Made by a program: the position numbers and the translations under genes. The notes below the pieces were generated by a model. It was not told where the DNA came from. It saw only the letters and a list, made by a program, of their open reading frames with translations, and searched no databases. From positions 1 to 64,000 of the forward strand of contig JAINUG010000323.1 in assembly GCA_029706075.1 (NCBI GenBank): DNA of 64,000 nucleotides, in the 5' to 3' direction. Numbering within the stretch: the first letter of the stretch is position 1; the number at the start of each line of letters is the position of its first letter. Of this stretch, positions 1 through 11,500 are shown piece by piece. The stretch is from Aldrovandia affinis. Its lineage: Eukaryota; Chordata; Actinopteri; Notacanthiformes; Halosauridae.

Positions 1-148
1 CTTCTTCTTGTTGTTCTTCCTCAGTAGTGGCTTCTTTGCAGCAATTCGACCATGAAGGCCTGATTCACGCAGTCTCCTCTGAACAGTTGATGTTGAGATG
101 TGTCTCCTACTTATGTGGGTTCTAATCTGAGGTGCTGTTAATTGGCGG
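1..148 (-). pseudogene. Tc1-like transposase fragment (helix-turn-helix part), cut by window edge
   Basis: Read on the minus strand, this stretch translates without a stop into the end of a Tc1-like DNA-binding region. Recognisable runs are QLTAPQIRTHISRRHI and RRLRESGLHGRIAAKKPLLR, which match the part of Tc1 transposases just before the catalytic domain. The rest of the element lies beyond position 1. On the inner side it is replaced by LINE sequence, so this is a fragment. Confidence 0.7.
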
Positions 149-154
149 TTTCTG

Positions 155-325
155 AGGCTGAGGATGAAAATTAATGGCCGGGTCTGAGGTTATTGATGAG
201 TTTGGAGGGTAGTCCTGAGAGTATTCCGTTACAGTAGTCCAGACGGGAGGTGACGAATGCACGGATCAGGGTTTCAGCACTGGAGTGGGAGAGTGATTGG
301 CGGGAGATGTTACAGAGGTGAAAAA
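155..325 (-). pseudogene. L2/CR1-type LINE reverse transcriptase fragment
   Basis: The minus-strand translation contains SSAETLIRAFVTSRLDYCNG followed by ILSGLPSKLINNL, the thumb-side motif found near the end of the reverse transcriptase domain of L2/CR1-clade non-LTR retrotransposons. No other part of the LINE is visible, so it is a short dead fragment. The family assignment rests on the SRLDYCN motif and is from memory. Confidence 0.6.
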
Positions 326-432
326 ATGCAGTGCACGTTAATAAATAATCAATAAAAATCTCATCGTACTACTCATATTGATACCTACTCATATATACTC
401 ATATTGATACATACTCATATATACAGTATGTA

Positions 433-1290
433 TACATATAAACATAAATAAACTCACACTGGTACTTGCCTTGCCGCTCTTGGCTGAGCAGCATCTGGCT
501 GATGTGGCTCCTCATCTTCCTGTGGTTCAGATTCCTCTTCATCCTGCCCCACTTCTCTCCTCTTCCTCCTCCTCTTCATCGAGTAGCTCTGCATAGAGAG
601 CATCTTCCTCCAAAAAGTTCATGCCCCTATTGTCCTCCTTGGCCTCAGTGCAATCTTCAGCACTTCTTCAGCACCTAGGACTAGGCTTGATAAGTGAGCT
701 CTTGGTAGGTGCCACGAAGCCGGGGAGAAAAGAGGAAAGGTGCAATTACGACTATGATAAATATCACACCGGATCAGGGGAGAGAGTAGAGTGATAACAA
801 CACTTTTGCACCAGCAGAAGTAATCTAGGGCAGCATAACTAATTAGGTGAGTGGCACAGGGAACACGCAGCCATGCGGGCACTCAGAGACCATCCCACCA
901 CATCATCAGCAGTCCTGATAAGGGGTGGTTGGCCGGCACATATACACATTCACACATCATTCTCAACAGGGTAAAAGGGGCTTTCATTCCAGACATGTGG
1001 TACTTTACATGAGGACGTGTACACATTTATTAACATAGCTAGTTAGTAATCTTACGCTTCGCTGGCCGCAAGCGTAAGGGTAATATGTTACAGTTTCCTA
1101 GGTTAGGGTTAGCCACCTAGCATGCTAATCTCTATGTACAATGGAGGTCAGCTAGCATTTCCGTAGCTAGGCTAGCTAACCCCCCGTTACACTACCCCCC
1201 GTTTAAAAAAAAATAGCAGTGTCCTCACTGCATCTAACCCGGTCTACTGGGTTACCGAACCATTTTGGCGGTCTCCTGCTTCACCCCCCC
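433..1290. repeat. Long direct repeat R1 (left copy, ~858 bp)
   Basis: This segment recurs at 6046-6908 in the same orientation with only scattered substitutions and small indels, roughly 98% identical by eye. It begins at TACATATAAACATAAATAAA and ends in a C-tract. On the minus strand it includes a once-coding-looking acidic stretch (AEDCTEDEED and a run of glutamates) with stops and no family I recognise. It also holds a 9-bp-stem hairpin at 1051-1078. The two copies bracket the Gypsy element below. Confidence 0.85.
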
Positions 1291-1317
1291 CCCGTCGTCG
1301 TCGTCTGGGCGGTGATG

Positions 1318-1405
1318 TTTCTTACACCTTTATTTAACCAGGTAGTCACATTGAGATTTAAAAATCTCTTTTACAAGAGAGACCTGGCCAAGAGGGCAGC
1401 ATAAA
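1318..1405. repeat. Dispersed fish repeat fragment
   Basis: The segment around TTATTTAACCAGGTAG and CTCTTTTACAAGAGAGACC looks like a short dispersed sequence I remember from many teleost genomes. It contains the inverted pair AAAAATCTCTTTT / AAGAGAGA. It lies in the ~280 bp between repeat R1 and the Gypsy LTR, and is absent next to repeat R2. The family name is not known to me. Confidence 0.35.
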
Positions 1406-1572
1406 ACAAATAAACATTAAGGTTACATACAATAACAAACAAGTTCTCAAAACATCCAGCTAAAGAAGACAGTTTCGGGATTACACAGTTTTCAAATTTT
1501 GTGCACAACGACAAACTCCAATAGTGCCACATTCTAAGTCTTTTAAGACTGAAACAAATTTACCAAACAAAA

Positions 1573-1950
1573 CAAGGGTGTGGGGTTTCCACTCCACCAA
1601 TAATCAATAATTTATGCGATACACAACGAAAACAATGGAGACAGTTTCAAAATAAACACGATTTATTAAGGAAATGCGGAAGTATCTCCGCCGAAAGAAA
1701 TGCCGCTCCCGTGGCCGGGAAACGCGGCGGGCAATCAATGTCCCGTGCAATGTAACAATGTCCATAAACTTTCCTCTTTCCTTTGTTGTGGTGTCCGTAA
1801 TCCAATTTTGTCGTCGTTGTCCGTTCCGGGGTAATTCTTTTCTCGTCGTCGTTGTCCGTTCCGTTGTCCAATATCTAAAAAACTAGCAGTCCGTTCGCCA
1901 CAAAAAAAAGTAATCCAAAAACCCAAAAAACGAATTCTCTTTCTCTCTCG

Positions 1951-2023
<73 letters not shown>

Positions 2024-2061
2024 AACCCTCGCACACACAGATCTCGTACCTACTCCCAACA
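1573..2061 (-). repeat. 3' LTR of the Gypsy element (low-coordinate copy)
   Basis: The first ~270 bases match 5797-6046 closely, with shared landmarks AAGGGTGTGGGGTTTCCACT and ACACGATTTATTAAGGAAAT. The inner boundary is taken near 2061, where minus-strand sequence starts TGTTGGGAGTAGG just after the RNase H frame. It includes a long CT run. The outer edge lacks the TGTAGCGC start seen in the other copy, so it is diverged or clipped. Confidence 0.65.
1935..2022. repeat. (CT)n microsatellite
   Basis: Nearly pure CT repeat of about 88 bases inside the low-coordinate LTR. The equivalent part of the other LTR is missing because that copy ends at 6046. Confidence 0.95.
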
Positions 2062-2097
2062 ATGCATCCGAGGGAGAGCGCACCTTTTAATCAAGCG

Positions 2098-2920
2098 TCA
2101 TTTGCGTTTAACACACTTCAGCTGGGGAATCAATCCGGGGGTTCCCAATTCGGCGCGGGGGTGGATCCAGCGGGCGGAGAGGTATTTCCCCTCCACAATG
2201 ACGCCATAGCACGCGCCTACTCGGGCGCTACACACCCTCCCCCTCAGCTCCAACCCGGAGGGGGGAGCGGCGTGGCACCACAGGGCTTCTCTCCGCGAGA
2301 GGGTGTCCGCGTTGCCATGGTGGGCGCCGGACCTGTGGAGCACATCAAAGTTAAAAGGCTGTAAGGACAGAAACCAGCGGGTCACCCTTGCGTTACTCTC
2401 CTTATTCCTTGACATCCACACCAACGGTGCATGATCTGTGACCAATGTGAATTTTCGTCCCAGCAGATAATATCTGAGTGTCTCCAGTGCCCATTTTATC
2501 GCCAGGCACTCTTTTTCCACCGTAGAGTACCTCGTCTCTCTCGGCAGCAACTTACGGCTGATGTACATCACTGGGTGTTCTTCACTCCCTTGTATTTGAG
2601 ACAGGACCCCCGATTCCCGTCTCGGACGCATCCGTCTGGACCAGCAGGGGCTTTTGAAAGTCCGGAGTGACCAGCACCGGTCCGGAACAGAGCGCTGCCT
2701 TGAGGTTCTGGAAGGCGGCTTCCTCGGTCTCGGTCCACTCCACCCGTTGCGGCAACTTTTTCCGGGTCAGGTCGGTCAACGGGCTAGCCAGGGATGCAAA
2801 GTGGGGGATAAATCGTCGGTAATAACTGGCCAGCCCGATGAATGTACGCACCTGTTTCTGGGTCGTGGGGCGGGGCCAGTTCTGGATCGACTCGATCTTG
2901 GCCGCTTGGGGCTTGACCAA
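2098..2920 (-). pseudogene. Gypsy RNase H domain, end of pol, frameshifted
   Basis: Two overlapping minus-strand frames (2920-2582 and 2631-2098) together read as the linker and RNase H of Ty3/Gypsy pol. The first has ASYYRRFIPHFASLASPLTD and LVQTDASETGIGG. The second has SRKLLPRETRYSTVEKECLA, FTLVTDHAPLVWM and HGNADTLSR. A frameshift near 2605 separates them. The frame closes at 2098 soon after the NADTLSR motif, where a normal Gypsy element would continue into integrase. This supports RNase H being the last domain of this element. Confidence 0.8.
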
Positions 2921-4079
2921 CCCTCGGCCAATGGTGTAGCCCAGGTACTCTGCCTCCTGTGGCCCAGGTTTGCGGTCAGCCCCGCCCCTCTTAGTGCGTG
3001 CAGCACCTCTTGTATTTCTCCATGGATGACGATGTCGTCCAGGTAGGCGGCGGCATACTGTCGATGGGGCCGCAGAATCTGGTCCATCATCCGCTGAAAC
3101 GCGGGAGGGGCCCCGTGCAACCCGAATGGCAGTTTCCGGAATTGATACAGGCCATCCGGGGTAGCAAACGCCGTCTTCTCCCTGGACTCCTTTGTCAGGG
3201 GCACCTGCCAGTACCCCTTTGTCAGGTCCAGCGTGCTGATGTATCTGGCTGTCCCTAGCCGCTCGATCAGCTCATCCACCCTAGGCATGGGGTACGCATC
3301 AAATTTTGACACCTCATTCAGTTTCCTAAAATCGTTGCAGAACCTTATGGTCCCATCAGGCTTGGGGACCAGGACTATGGGGCTGCACCACTCACTACGG
3401 GATTCCTCTATGATCCCGGCCGCCAACATCGTCTGCACTTTGCGGCGCACCGCTTCACGCCGCGCCTCTGGAATGCGGTACGGTCTCTGTGTTACCTTGA
3501 CTCCCGGGGGAGTGACGATGTGGTGTTCGATGACGTCAGTCTCTCCTGGGTCCACCGAGAAGACATCCCTATGGCGGCCCACCAGCTCCCTTAGCTCCTG
3601 TCGTTGGGCCGTGCTTAATTGTTCTCCGAGCGGAACCTCCTCCACCTGGCTGGCTGTAAAACATGGCGGCGGTCCGCCCTCTGGGACCTGGTCGCTGACA
3701 TGCCACTGTTTCAACAGGTTAATATGGTATAACTGGGTTTTCTTTCTACGGTCGGGTTGACTTACCCTATAATTAACCTCGCCCACTTTTTCGAGGACCT
3801 CGTACGGTCCTTTCCAGCGGGCGAGGAACTTGCACTCGGATGTGGGGATCAGCACCTGCACCTGATCCCCAGGCTGAAACTCCCGAAGCTGCGCCCCCCA
3901 ATTGTAGATGCGCTGCTGCGCCTCCTGTGCTTCCTGCATGTGTTCCCGGACGATGGGCCACAGGGTGGTCATCCGCTCTCTCATCTCGGTCACGTGCCTC
4001 ACTACAGTTCGGTGTGGGGACGGTTGGGCCTCCCAGGTTTCTTTCGCCAGGTCCAGCATACCCCGGGGCCGTCGGCCAT
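2776..4079 (-). pseudogene. Gypsy reverse transcriptase with upstream GPY/F module
   Basis: The minus-strand frame opens just after a +1 frameshift in the integrase tail. It carries the post-integrase GPY/F-type module (FLARWKGPYEVLEKVG, then LYHINLLKQWH) and continues directly into reverse transcriptase. Landmarks are DVFSVDPGETDVIEHHI, EWCSPIVLVPKPDGTIRFC, STLDLTKGYWQVPL and the catalytic YLDD at 3034-3045. The passage from integrase tail to RT is unbroken in one frame, so the unusual domain order is original rather than a rearrangement of this copy. A frameshift near 2950 leads into the RNase H frame. Confidence 0.85.
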
Positions 4080-5116
4080 ATAGCAGCTCGGAAGGGGGAG
4101 AAGCCTGTTGAAGCCTGGGGTACCTCTCTGACCGAAAACATCAGAAAGGGGAGGAGCTGGTCCCAATTTCTTCCATCCGCCTCCATCACCTTCCGCAACA
4201 TACTCTTCAATGTTCGGTTGAACCTTTCAACCAGTCCGTCAGTCTGGGGGTGGTACACAGACGTCCGTATTTGTTGGATTTTGAATAACTGACATAAGTC
4301 CCGCATTATTTTGCTCATAAAGGGAGTTCCCTGGTCCGTCAGGATCTCGTCTGGTATGCCGACCCGGGAGAACAGCAGCATCAGTTCTCTTGCGATGCCC
4401 TTGGTGGCCATCGTGCGCAGGGGAATGGCTTCGGGGTACCGGGTGGCATAGTCCAAGATTACCAATATGTATTGGAACCCCTTGCTGCTTTTTGGGAGGG
4501 GCCCGACGAGATCTAACGCGATCCTGCTAAAAGGAACAGAAATGATGGGCAACGGGATTAAAGGGCTCTTGTACTTGGGCTTGGGCGCCACCCTCTGGCA
4601 CTCCCGGCACTCTCGGCAGAATTTCTCCACCGCACGTTTGATCCCGGGCCAATAGAAGCGTGCCTTTATCCGGTCGGAGGTCTTCTCGACCCCCAAGTGC
4701 ACCCCCATCACATGCGCATGCGCCAACTGTAACACCGTGTTCACCATGGAGTGTGGCACTAACAGCTGCTCTATTTCTCGACGTTCACTCATGACCACCT
4801 GGTATAACAAATGTTTTTTTATAGCAAAATGAGGGTAAGTTTTATCTCTTACCCCCTCCATGAGAGTCCCGTTAACCACCGTGACGTGTTGGAAGGCGTG
4901 TCTCAGGTTCTCTCCACAGTCAAAACACGCCCGGCGGTCTTCGGTCATGAAGGGGCGTCTCCTTGGCGGGCTGGGCGGTGCCCAGGTTCCTTCTCTGCTC
5001 CTCTGGTCGAGTTTTGGCCTTTCCCGGGTTCGGACCGAGGCTTCGGGCTTCTCAGGTTCGGGTTGGCTGCTGCGCAGGACCTCTATAGCAGCTTGGTATC
5101 CCTCCACCAGCGCCAC
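4080..5116 (-). pseudogene. Gypsy zinc knuckle remnant and integrase
   Basis: The frame begins in gag-derived sequence with half a zinc knuckle (RRACFDCGE). It then jumps straight into the integrase N-terminus. The HHCC zinc finger is visible as HAHVMGVHLG and FCRECRECQR. The catalytic core shows ALDLVGPLPK (first Asp), EILTDQGTPF (second Asp) and TDGLVERFNRT (Glu). The second half of the knuckle and the whole protease expected between gag and integrase are absent, which points to an internal deletion near 4905. An extra base near 4095 throws the end of the domain out of frame. Confidence 0.85.
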
Positions 5117-5119
5117 TAG

Positions 5120-5719
5120 TTAATCGGTGCTCTTGGGGTTCGCCTGGCTTGCCAATTTCTTTGCTTCACAAGGTAGGGAGCGCAAACATGTGTCAATGAC
5201 AAATCGTTCCCTGGGCATTAGTGCAGTCGGTTCCGTGGTCATCCAGCTCTTGGTCAAGCGGATCAGGTCGTGCATCTGGGCTCGGAGCGGTAAGGTAGCG
5301 TCGAAGGTCCAGTTGTGAAATTTCTGTGCCTGCCCGATGACGCTGTGCCCTGCGCGACGCATAATTTCCCTCTTCAGGACAGGGTAGTCAGCGGCCTGGA
5401 CCTCATCCAAATCCTGGTACGTGTGCTGGGCCGCCCCGGACAGAAAGGGAGCTATCAACCCGGCCCATTGCCCTGGAGCCCACCCTTCTCGGGTCGCCGT
5501 TCGCTCGAAGGTGTGGAGGTACGCCTCAACGTCATCCTCCGCGGTAATCTTCACTAGGAACGCACTGGGGTTTGGTTGGCGGTGGTTTGCGGTAGCGGAC
5601 AGCCGCGCTACTTCCATTCTCAGAAGAGTTGTCTGCTGCCGCTGCTCTTCCATCAGTGCTTGGTTGTGCTCCAGCTGCGCAGCATGACCTTTCTCCAGCT
5701 GTTTAATCAGTGGCTCCAT
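5120..5719 (-). pseudogene. Gypsy gag (capsid part)
   Basis: This is a 199-residue frame starting MEPLIKQLEKG with an N-terminal helical, glutamine-rich stretch. The retrotransposon capsid-like motif follows (EDDVEAYLHTFERTA, WAGLIAPFLSGAAQ). It ends at a TAA at 5120-5122, but the sequence after the stop continues in the same frame as the next open stretch (ALVEGYQAAIEVL). The stop is therefore probably a recent nonsense mutation. The preceding leader (5720-5782) has TGG at 5781-5779 next to the LTR end, which could begin a primer-binding site. Confidence 0.75.
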
Positions 5720-5782
5720 TTTACGTTGTGTAAAGAAAATTATTTATTATTTGGCGTTATAGTTGCCCGCATCCTCCACCAT

Positions 5783-6046
5783 ATGTAGCGCAACCAAGGG
5801 TGTGGGGTTTCCACTCCGCCAATAATCTATAATTTATGCGAAAACAATGGAGACAGTTTCAAAATAAACACGATTTATTAAGGAAATGCGGAAGTATCTC
5901 CGCCAAAAGAAATGTCGCTCCCGTGGCCGGGAAACGCGGCGGGCAATCAATGTCCCGTGCAATGTAACAATGTCCACAAACTTTCCTCTTTCCTTTGTTG
6001 TGGTGTCCGTAATCCAATTTTGTCGTCGTTGTCCGTTCCGGGTAAT
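5783..6046 (-). repeat. 5' LTR of the Gypsy element (high-coordinate copy, truncated)
   Basis: It matches the first ~270 bases of the low-coordinate LTR at about 95% by eye, then stops abruptly at GGTAAT (6041-6046). Direct repeat R2 begins there. The other LTR continues for another ~220 bases past this point, so the outer half, which would contain the upstream promoter part, is gone. Confidence 0.75.
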
Positions 6047-6908
6047 ACATATAAACATAAATAAACTCACACTGGTACTTGCCTTGCCGCTCTTGGCTGA
6101 GCAGCATCTGGCTGATGTGGTGGCTCCTCATCTTCCTGTGATTCAGATTCTCTCCTCATCCTGCCCCACTTCTCTCCTCTTCCTCCTCCTCTTCATCGAG
6201 TAGCTCTGCATAGAGAGCATCTTCCTCCAAAAAGTTAATGCCCCTATTGTCCTCCTCGTCCTCAGTGCAATCTTCAGCACTTCTTCAGCACCTAGGACTA
6301 GGCTTGATAAGTGAGCTCTTGGTAGGTGCCACGAAGCCGGGGAGAAAAGAGGAAAGGTGCAATTACGACTATGATAAATATCACACCGGATCAGGGGAGA
6401 GAGTAGAGTGATAACAACACTTTTGCACCAGCAGAAGTAATCTAGGGCAGCATAACTAATTAGGTGAGTGGCACAGGGAACACGCAGCCATGCGGGCACT
6501 CAGAGACCATCCCACCACATCATCAGCAGTCCTGATAAGGGGTGGTTGGCCGGCACATATACACATTCACACATCATTCTCAACAGGGTAAAAGGGGCTT
6601 TCATTCCAGACATGTGGTACTTTACATGAGAACGTGTACACATTTATTAACATAGCTAGTTAGTAATCTTACGCTTCGCTGGCCGCAAGCGTAAGGGTAA
6701 CATGTTACAGTTTCCTAGGTTAGGGTTGGCCACCTAGCATGCTAATCTCTATGTACAATGGAGGTCAGCTAGCATTTCCGTAGCTAGGCTAGCTAACCCC
6801 CCGTTACACTACCCCCCGTTTAAAAAAAAAATAGCAGTGTCCTCACTGCATCTAACCCGGTCTACTGGGTTACCGAACCATTTTGGCGGTCTCCTGCTTC
6901 ACCCCCCC
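6046..6908. repeat. Long direct repeat R2 (right copy, ~863 bp)
   Basis: This is the second copy of the 433-1290 repeat in the same orientation. It is joined at its left end to the truncated Gypsy LTR over a few shared bases (TACATATAAAC) and ends in the same C-tract. Differences from R1 are point substitutions (for example GAACGTG for GACGTG near 6632) and a 3-base GTG insertion near 6120. No terminal TG/CA or inverted ends are obvious, so it does not look like an ordinary LTR pair. Confidence 0.85.
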
Positions 6909-8213
6909 GTGGGAATGATCACTTGGTAATATGTAGCCTACTTAGAAAGGTCCTTTCAAGTATTTGTTTATGATTTTTTTAATTTGGAGATTTTCCTTCA
7001 GATCTGAGAAATTAACCGTGAAAGGCTTTTATTTTTAGGCTGTTTGTTCCATGTTACCAATTCAATATTATTTTTGTTGATGTTACGCTTTTATTGTTTT
7101 TATTTATCCTATTGTTACACGGTTCCTTAAAATTAATCATAATTTAATTTGAATGATTGACTCAGTTAAACAATATTTACTGACGGAGTCGGACCCAGTC
7201 ACTGCATAACTCTCGTTCTCATTCGTGGGAGCCTGAACAATAGCAGCGAAGGAACTGGTGAACGTTCAAAGGAGGATAATAAATAATCAAACAAAATCGG
7301 CCAACTGTTTGACCAAATCATGACTTTAGGATTTAAATAACATTTTAAAAAATTATAATACTTTTCTTTTTTTTAAACACCAACGAAAGTCAACTCGCAG
7401 TGATGCGACCAATACTTTTTTTTAGTGCCACTGGACAGATTTACGGTCGCAAATGCGACCAAATTGGTGGCAGTCTGGAGCTCTGTACGCTACGCCATAC
7501 CAACAACACGACTGAAATAGCAGTCCCGAAGCTCCATGCGGAGGTGAAGAAAACCGTTGTTGCATTGCTCTAGCGGAAAGAGTAACATTTTAGTTTCACT
7601 GGTCTTTACCATGTTCTGCACTGCAGTCTTATGTGACTTTTTTTGGTGAAATTTAACTTTTCTTAACACAATGAGTGGTTAAAAAGAACTTAATCGTTTG
7701 CACTATTTTTCAAGGCACACTGTGTGTGTGTTTCATTTGCACTAGCCTATTTCCAAAGACACACTGTTTCATTTGCACTATTTTCAAAGGCATATAGAGA
7801 GTGTGTGCTACATTTTATAATTCAACGCATAAGATAACTGAACCAGTTATGCATTTTGTTTACAGTTTCCTGATAAAGCACAACGTGTATGTGTTAACAT
7901 TTATTCCAATGCACTACAACACAAGTGTGTATTGTTCACATTGTTTAACTTAAAGATTGGTATGTTAAAATCCGTTTTTGGCTCAATTGGCAATTTGTCC
8001 CTTAAACCATATCATGCACATGATCATAATCTCAATACACTGTATAATATATATTAATTATTTGTGAATTTCAGTCATATAATATTGATATATCAATATT
8101 GTGTGAAGTATCGAATCGTATCAAAATCAAATTGTATCGTGACCCATTTTATCGAAATTGAATCGTATAGTGAGGTTCTTGCCAATACCCAGCCCTAATA
8201 ATTTTTTCCAGAA

Positions 8214-8273
8214 ATCACAAATAATTGCCCTAAACTGTTTAAATGAAAAAACTTTAGGACAATTATTTGTGAT
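8214..8273. repeat. 60-base inverted repeat (21-bp stem)
   Basis: Arms 8214-8234 and 8253-8273 are complementary at 20 of 21 positions around an 18-base loop. The arm reads ATCACAAATAATTGCCCTAAA. It could be a tiny MITE-like remnant or an RNA hairpin. No flanking target duplication is evident. Confidence 0.7.
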
Positions 8274-8374
8274 AGAATTGAAACTGAAATTTGTCAGGAC
8301 ACTTGGTTTGATTTAACTGAATATTTAGCAAGCAGACCCTGGCATTTAGCTGTAGTTCTCTGCTGTGAGAAAGG

Positions 8375-8503
8375 TATTTATTTTATTTATTTTATTTATT
8401 TTATTTATTTTATTTATTTTATTTATTTTATTTATTTTATTTATTTTATTTATTTTATTTATTTTATTTATTTTATTTATTTTATTTATTTTATTTATTT
8501 TTA
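8375..8503. repeat. Microsatellite with 9-bp unit (ATTTATTTT)
   Basis: About 14 nearly perfect copies of ATTTATTTT. The open frame through it (repeating Phe-Ile-Leu) is an artefact of the 9-base period. Confidence 0.95.
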
Positions 8504-11500
8504 AAGCTGCCATCAGCAGTGAGGATGTTATGTGCTCCTGTACATAAGTTCAGAATTTTTTTCAAGTTCATTGAAACAGTCAACACTTATTTCTGAACTG
8601 TGAAACTGAGACATTTGTGGTGTCACTTATTCGTGGTAGCTGAATATTTTGCAAACAGACTGAGATTTATGTATTTTATTTCACTGTGATCAGCAGTGTT
8701 GGAAAGTTTATGTGCTTATGTACATCATTTTCAGAGAATTTTCTTTATTTAAACTGTCAAGAACCCCTATTTGTGACTGAAACTGTGACATTTGTGACAT
8801 AATTTATTCTGATGTGGTAGTAGTTTGTTTAAAACTGCTTATAATGTGCTCCTGTACATAAGTGCATCATTTTCCAGATAATTTTCTGAATTAAACAGGA
8901 ATGTTTATGTTTCACTGTGAAAACTTTCTTTCATTGATGCAGTACAGGCAGTGTTGTGTATTTATTGTATACTGTATGTTGATGTGTTTACATTATAGTT
9001 ATGTACAAATCATTGCAGTGCATTGTAAGTAATTTGTCATTTACTTAAAATGCAGTGAATGCTATGATTTGTTAAGTATACTGTAAAAGTAACATACTGT
9101 AGGAATTCCAGTAGAAAGCAGTATTCTTTTTTGAGTTATATGTTGTAATAATGACAATATAATGTTGTACCCTTTTTACAGTAATTTACTTGCAACTAAA
9201 TTGCTATATATTCCCTGCACTGTATATCTGGATTCTACTGTATATGCCCTGCACTAAAACGGTTGGTGGCCTTGCTTTGTTCAGGCACAGTTCTAGTACT
9301 GTGGCAGAGGTCAGTGTACTTATTGCACATACTTATTGCACATAAACCAGCTGATTGATGAACTGTAGTGAACTAAGCTGGTTTAAAGACTACTGTTCAG
9401 ATACGTCTTAGGAGTTATCAAAAGGCCATGAATGAAGAGTGAACAAATGCACCATTTAGAGCTCAGCTTAAAATACTTCAGAGCATTGTCTGTAAGAAAG
9501 AAAGACATTGACATGCAGGGACATAGACACAAAGAGTCACAGGCATGCAAGTACACAGGAATACTGGCGCACGCACATGCAGAAATACAGGCATACAGTA
9601 TAAGTAGACAGGGATACAAGCACATCCCCAACCATATTCCTGTCTAGTTTAGCTGTCTTGACTCTGATTTAGTAAGTAGTAATGCATTTCATTGTACACA
9701 TTGAGAAGGCATAAAAAAACACATTAAAAAAAAAATCCAGATAGTTTGTAACGCTTCGCAAGGAAGAGACCCCTATATATGTTAGTGAACTTTTGTATGC
9801 ACACCACGATACTCTCATGTTTGGAACAGCTGCTTGCAGTTTAATCCCGACTTCCTGTTCTGCTTTTTGAATAAAATATCATGTCCTAAGATGGATGTGT
9901 TTGTCTGGCAAAGTAAAGAAAAGAATGTTTGCCTTCATAAGCAACTTCACAAAAATTCCAATATTTCAGTTAACATCTGGATGAGTTATGTGATTTAGAA
10001 GTGGATGAGACTGTATTTTGAAGCCTGACGTGGTTATGGATCGGGTGGGGAACTGGGAAAAGGCTAGAGGGAGGGGAGTCTGCAGCAAAGACAATTCTTG
10101 GCAAAAAACATATGTGCTGAGGAAAATAACCTGTGTTGTTACATTCATTCATGGGATGAATCTTAGAAAAAGCATCAAACACAAAACCGTGACCTATCCC
10201 ACATATGTGCCAGTCCCAACCTAGACTTTGAGTCCATGTAAGCTTCGAACTACCCACAATTCTGAAATAAAAAAACTTGGTAAATAAAATGTAAAACAAA
10301 TTAAAATGACATTAATGAAAGTAGTAAATATGCTAGAGGGCCAGATACTTCACAAAGATGTAAGTTAAGTATTGGTCAGTTTATGATAATGACACAATGT
10401 GATGTGCTCCGTGGGGGATGTAGTAAGGTTTATTAAAGGACATTAGCAATGAAGCCTAAGATTATATTTGGTCCAGGTTTATCGAAAACCCTCATCTCCT
10501 CTATTATAACATACAACTAAAATGTTCCTTAATAATATATATTCCACTTAGAGTACTATATAGAATGGGGTTTTTATAGGGGGAAATGCATTTTTGCCAC
10601 ATTCTAAAATTCAGAGGTGGTGACATGGAGTATTTGTCACAAGCCATGCTGTAACAATTAAAGTTGATCATAAATAAAGTTGAACACAAATTGATCATAA
10701 ATTACACACATTCTCATGCAAACAGGAGGTAACTGAAGCAGAGGTGAGGAGGATGTTGAAATCAGGCAAGACACCATACTTTTAATTATTTTTACCCAAC
10801 AAAATATAGACATATGATGACATTGTACAATCTTGCAGCATTGCATTGCATTTAAGCAGATGAAAATGGTAATGCATTATCACTTTGCTACTATATGACA
10901 CAAAAACCTTAATTTTAGAACTACATATACACAATATGTACAACACTAATATCACAATTGTAATACAACAATAGTATGTTTCATGATATTTTAAAAAGCT
11001 GTTTAAAACTGGAACAAACCAATGACGTGTTCAGGAAAAAAACTAACGAATTTATATCAAACAAACCGAACCGATATCTTAACATACAGAAGCATTTTAT
11101 CAATATCATACATTTTCAAAAAACTTGAAATTTGATATGATGAAAGGTCATGCCAGCTGAATCATTGCTTTGCTTATATATATTTTGGCACATTAAAGAG
11201 GTTTGTTGAAGGAATGTAAATAAAACCACATGAAAAAGTATAATTTGTGAAAAAACTGCCCAAGACCTTATATTTAATAATTGACATTTAATTTCAGGTT
11301 CTTTTCAGTAACCAACCTGTATGTGCACATACATTTTAAAATTTAATTCCTGTCATTCTCATCTTCATGTTTGTAGCACTGATATTTACATCTGGGGAAG
11401 ATACATTTGTTTAACTGTTAACCACATTAAGGAATTAAAGCACCAGCTTTAATGTTTCATCTTAACACTAATGTCATAATTAAATATAAGAGCAATACAC

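Larger units (their letters stand above)
1573..6046 (-). mobile_element. Decayed Ty3/Gypsy LTR retrotransposon with integrase before reverse transcriptase (Gmr1-like)
   Basis: Two LTR-like copies (1573-2061 and 5783-6046) enclose a minus-strand internal region. In transcription order it encodes gag (5719-5120), a truncated zinc knuckle, integrase (about 4880-4090), a GPY/F-type module, reverse transcriptase with YLDD (about 3560-2940) and RNase H (2920-2098). In ordinary Ty3/Gypsy elements integrase comes last. Integrase-first order with Gypsy-like domains is known from the Gmr1-like group first described in cod. The reading frame is broken by a nonsense codon after gag and by at least three frameshifts, and no aspartic protease can be found, so the copy is not autonomous. 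Confidence 0.85.

Noticed and set aside
1098..1112. Telomere-like GGTTAGGGTTAG
   Set aside because: Only about two units, part of the R repeat, with no array.
2062..4292. Several plus-strand open frames over the Gypsy element
   Set aside because: They are antisense shadows of the minus-strand pol gene.
8365..8547. Frame encoding a repeating Phe-Ile-Leu peptide
   Set aside because: It is only the translation of the 9-bp microsatellite.
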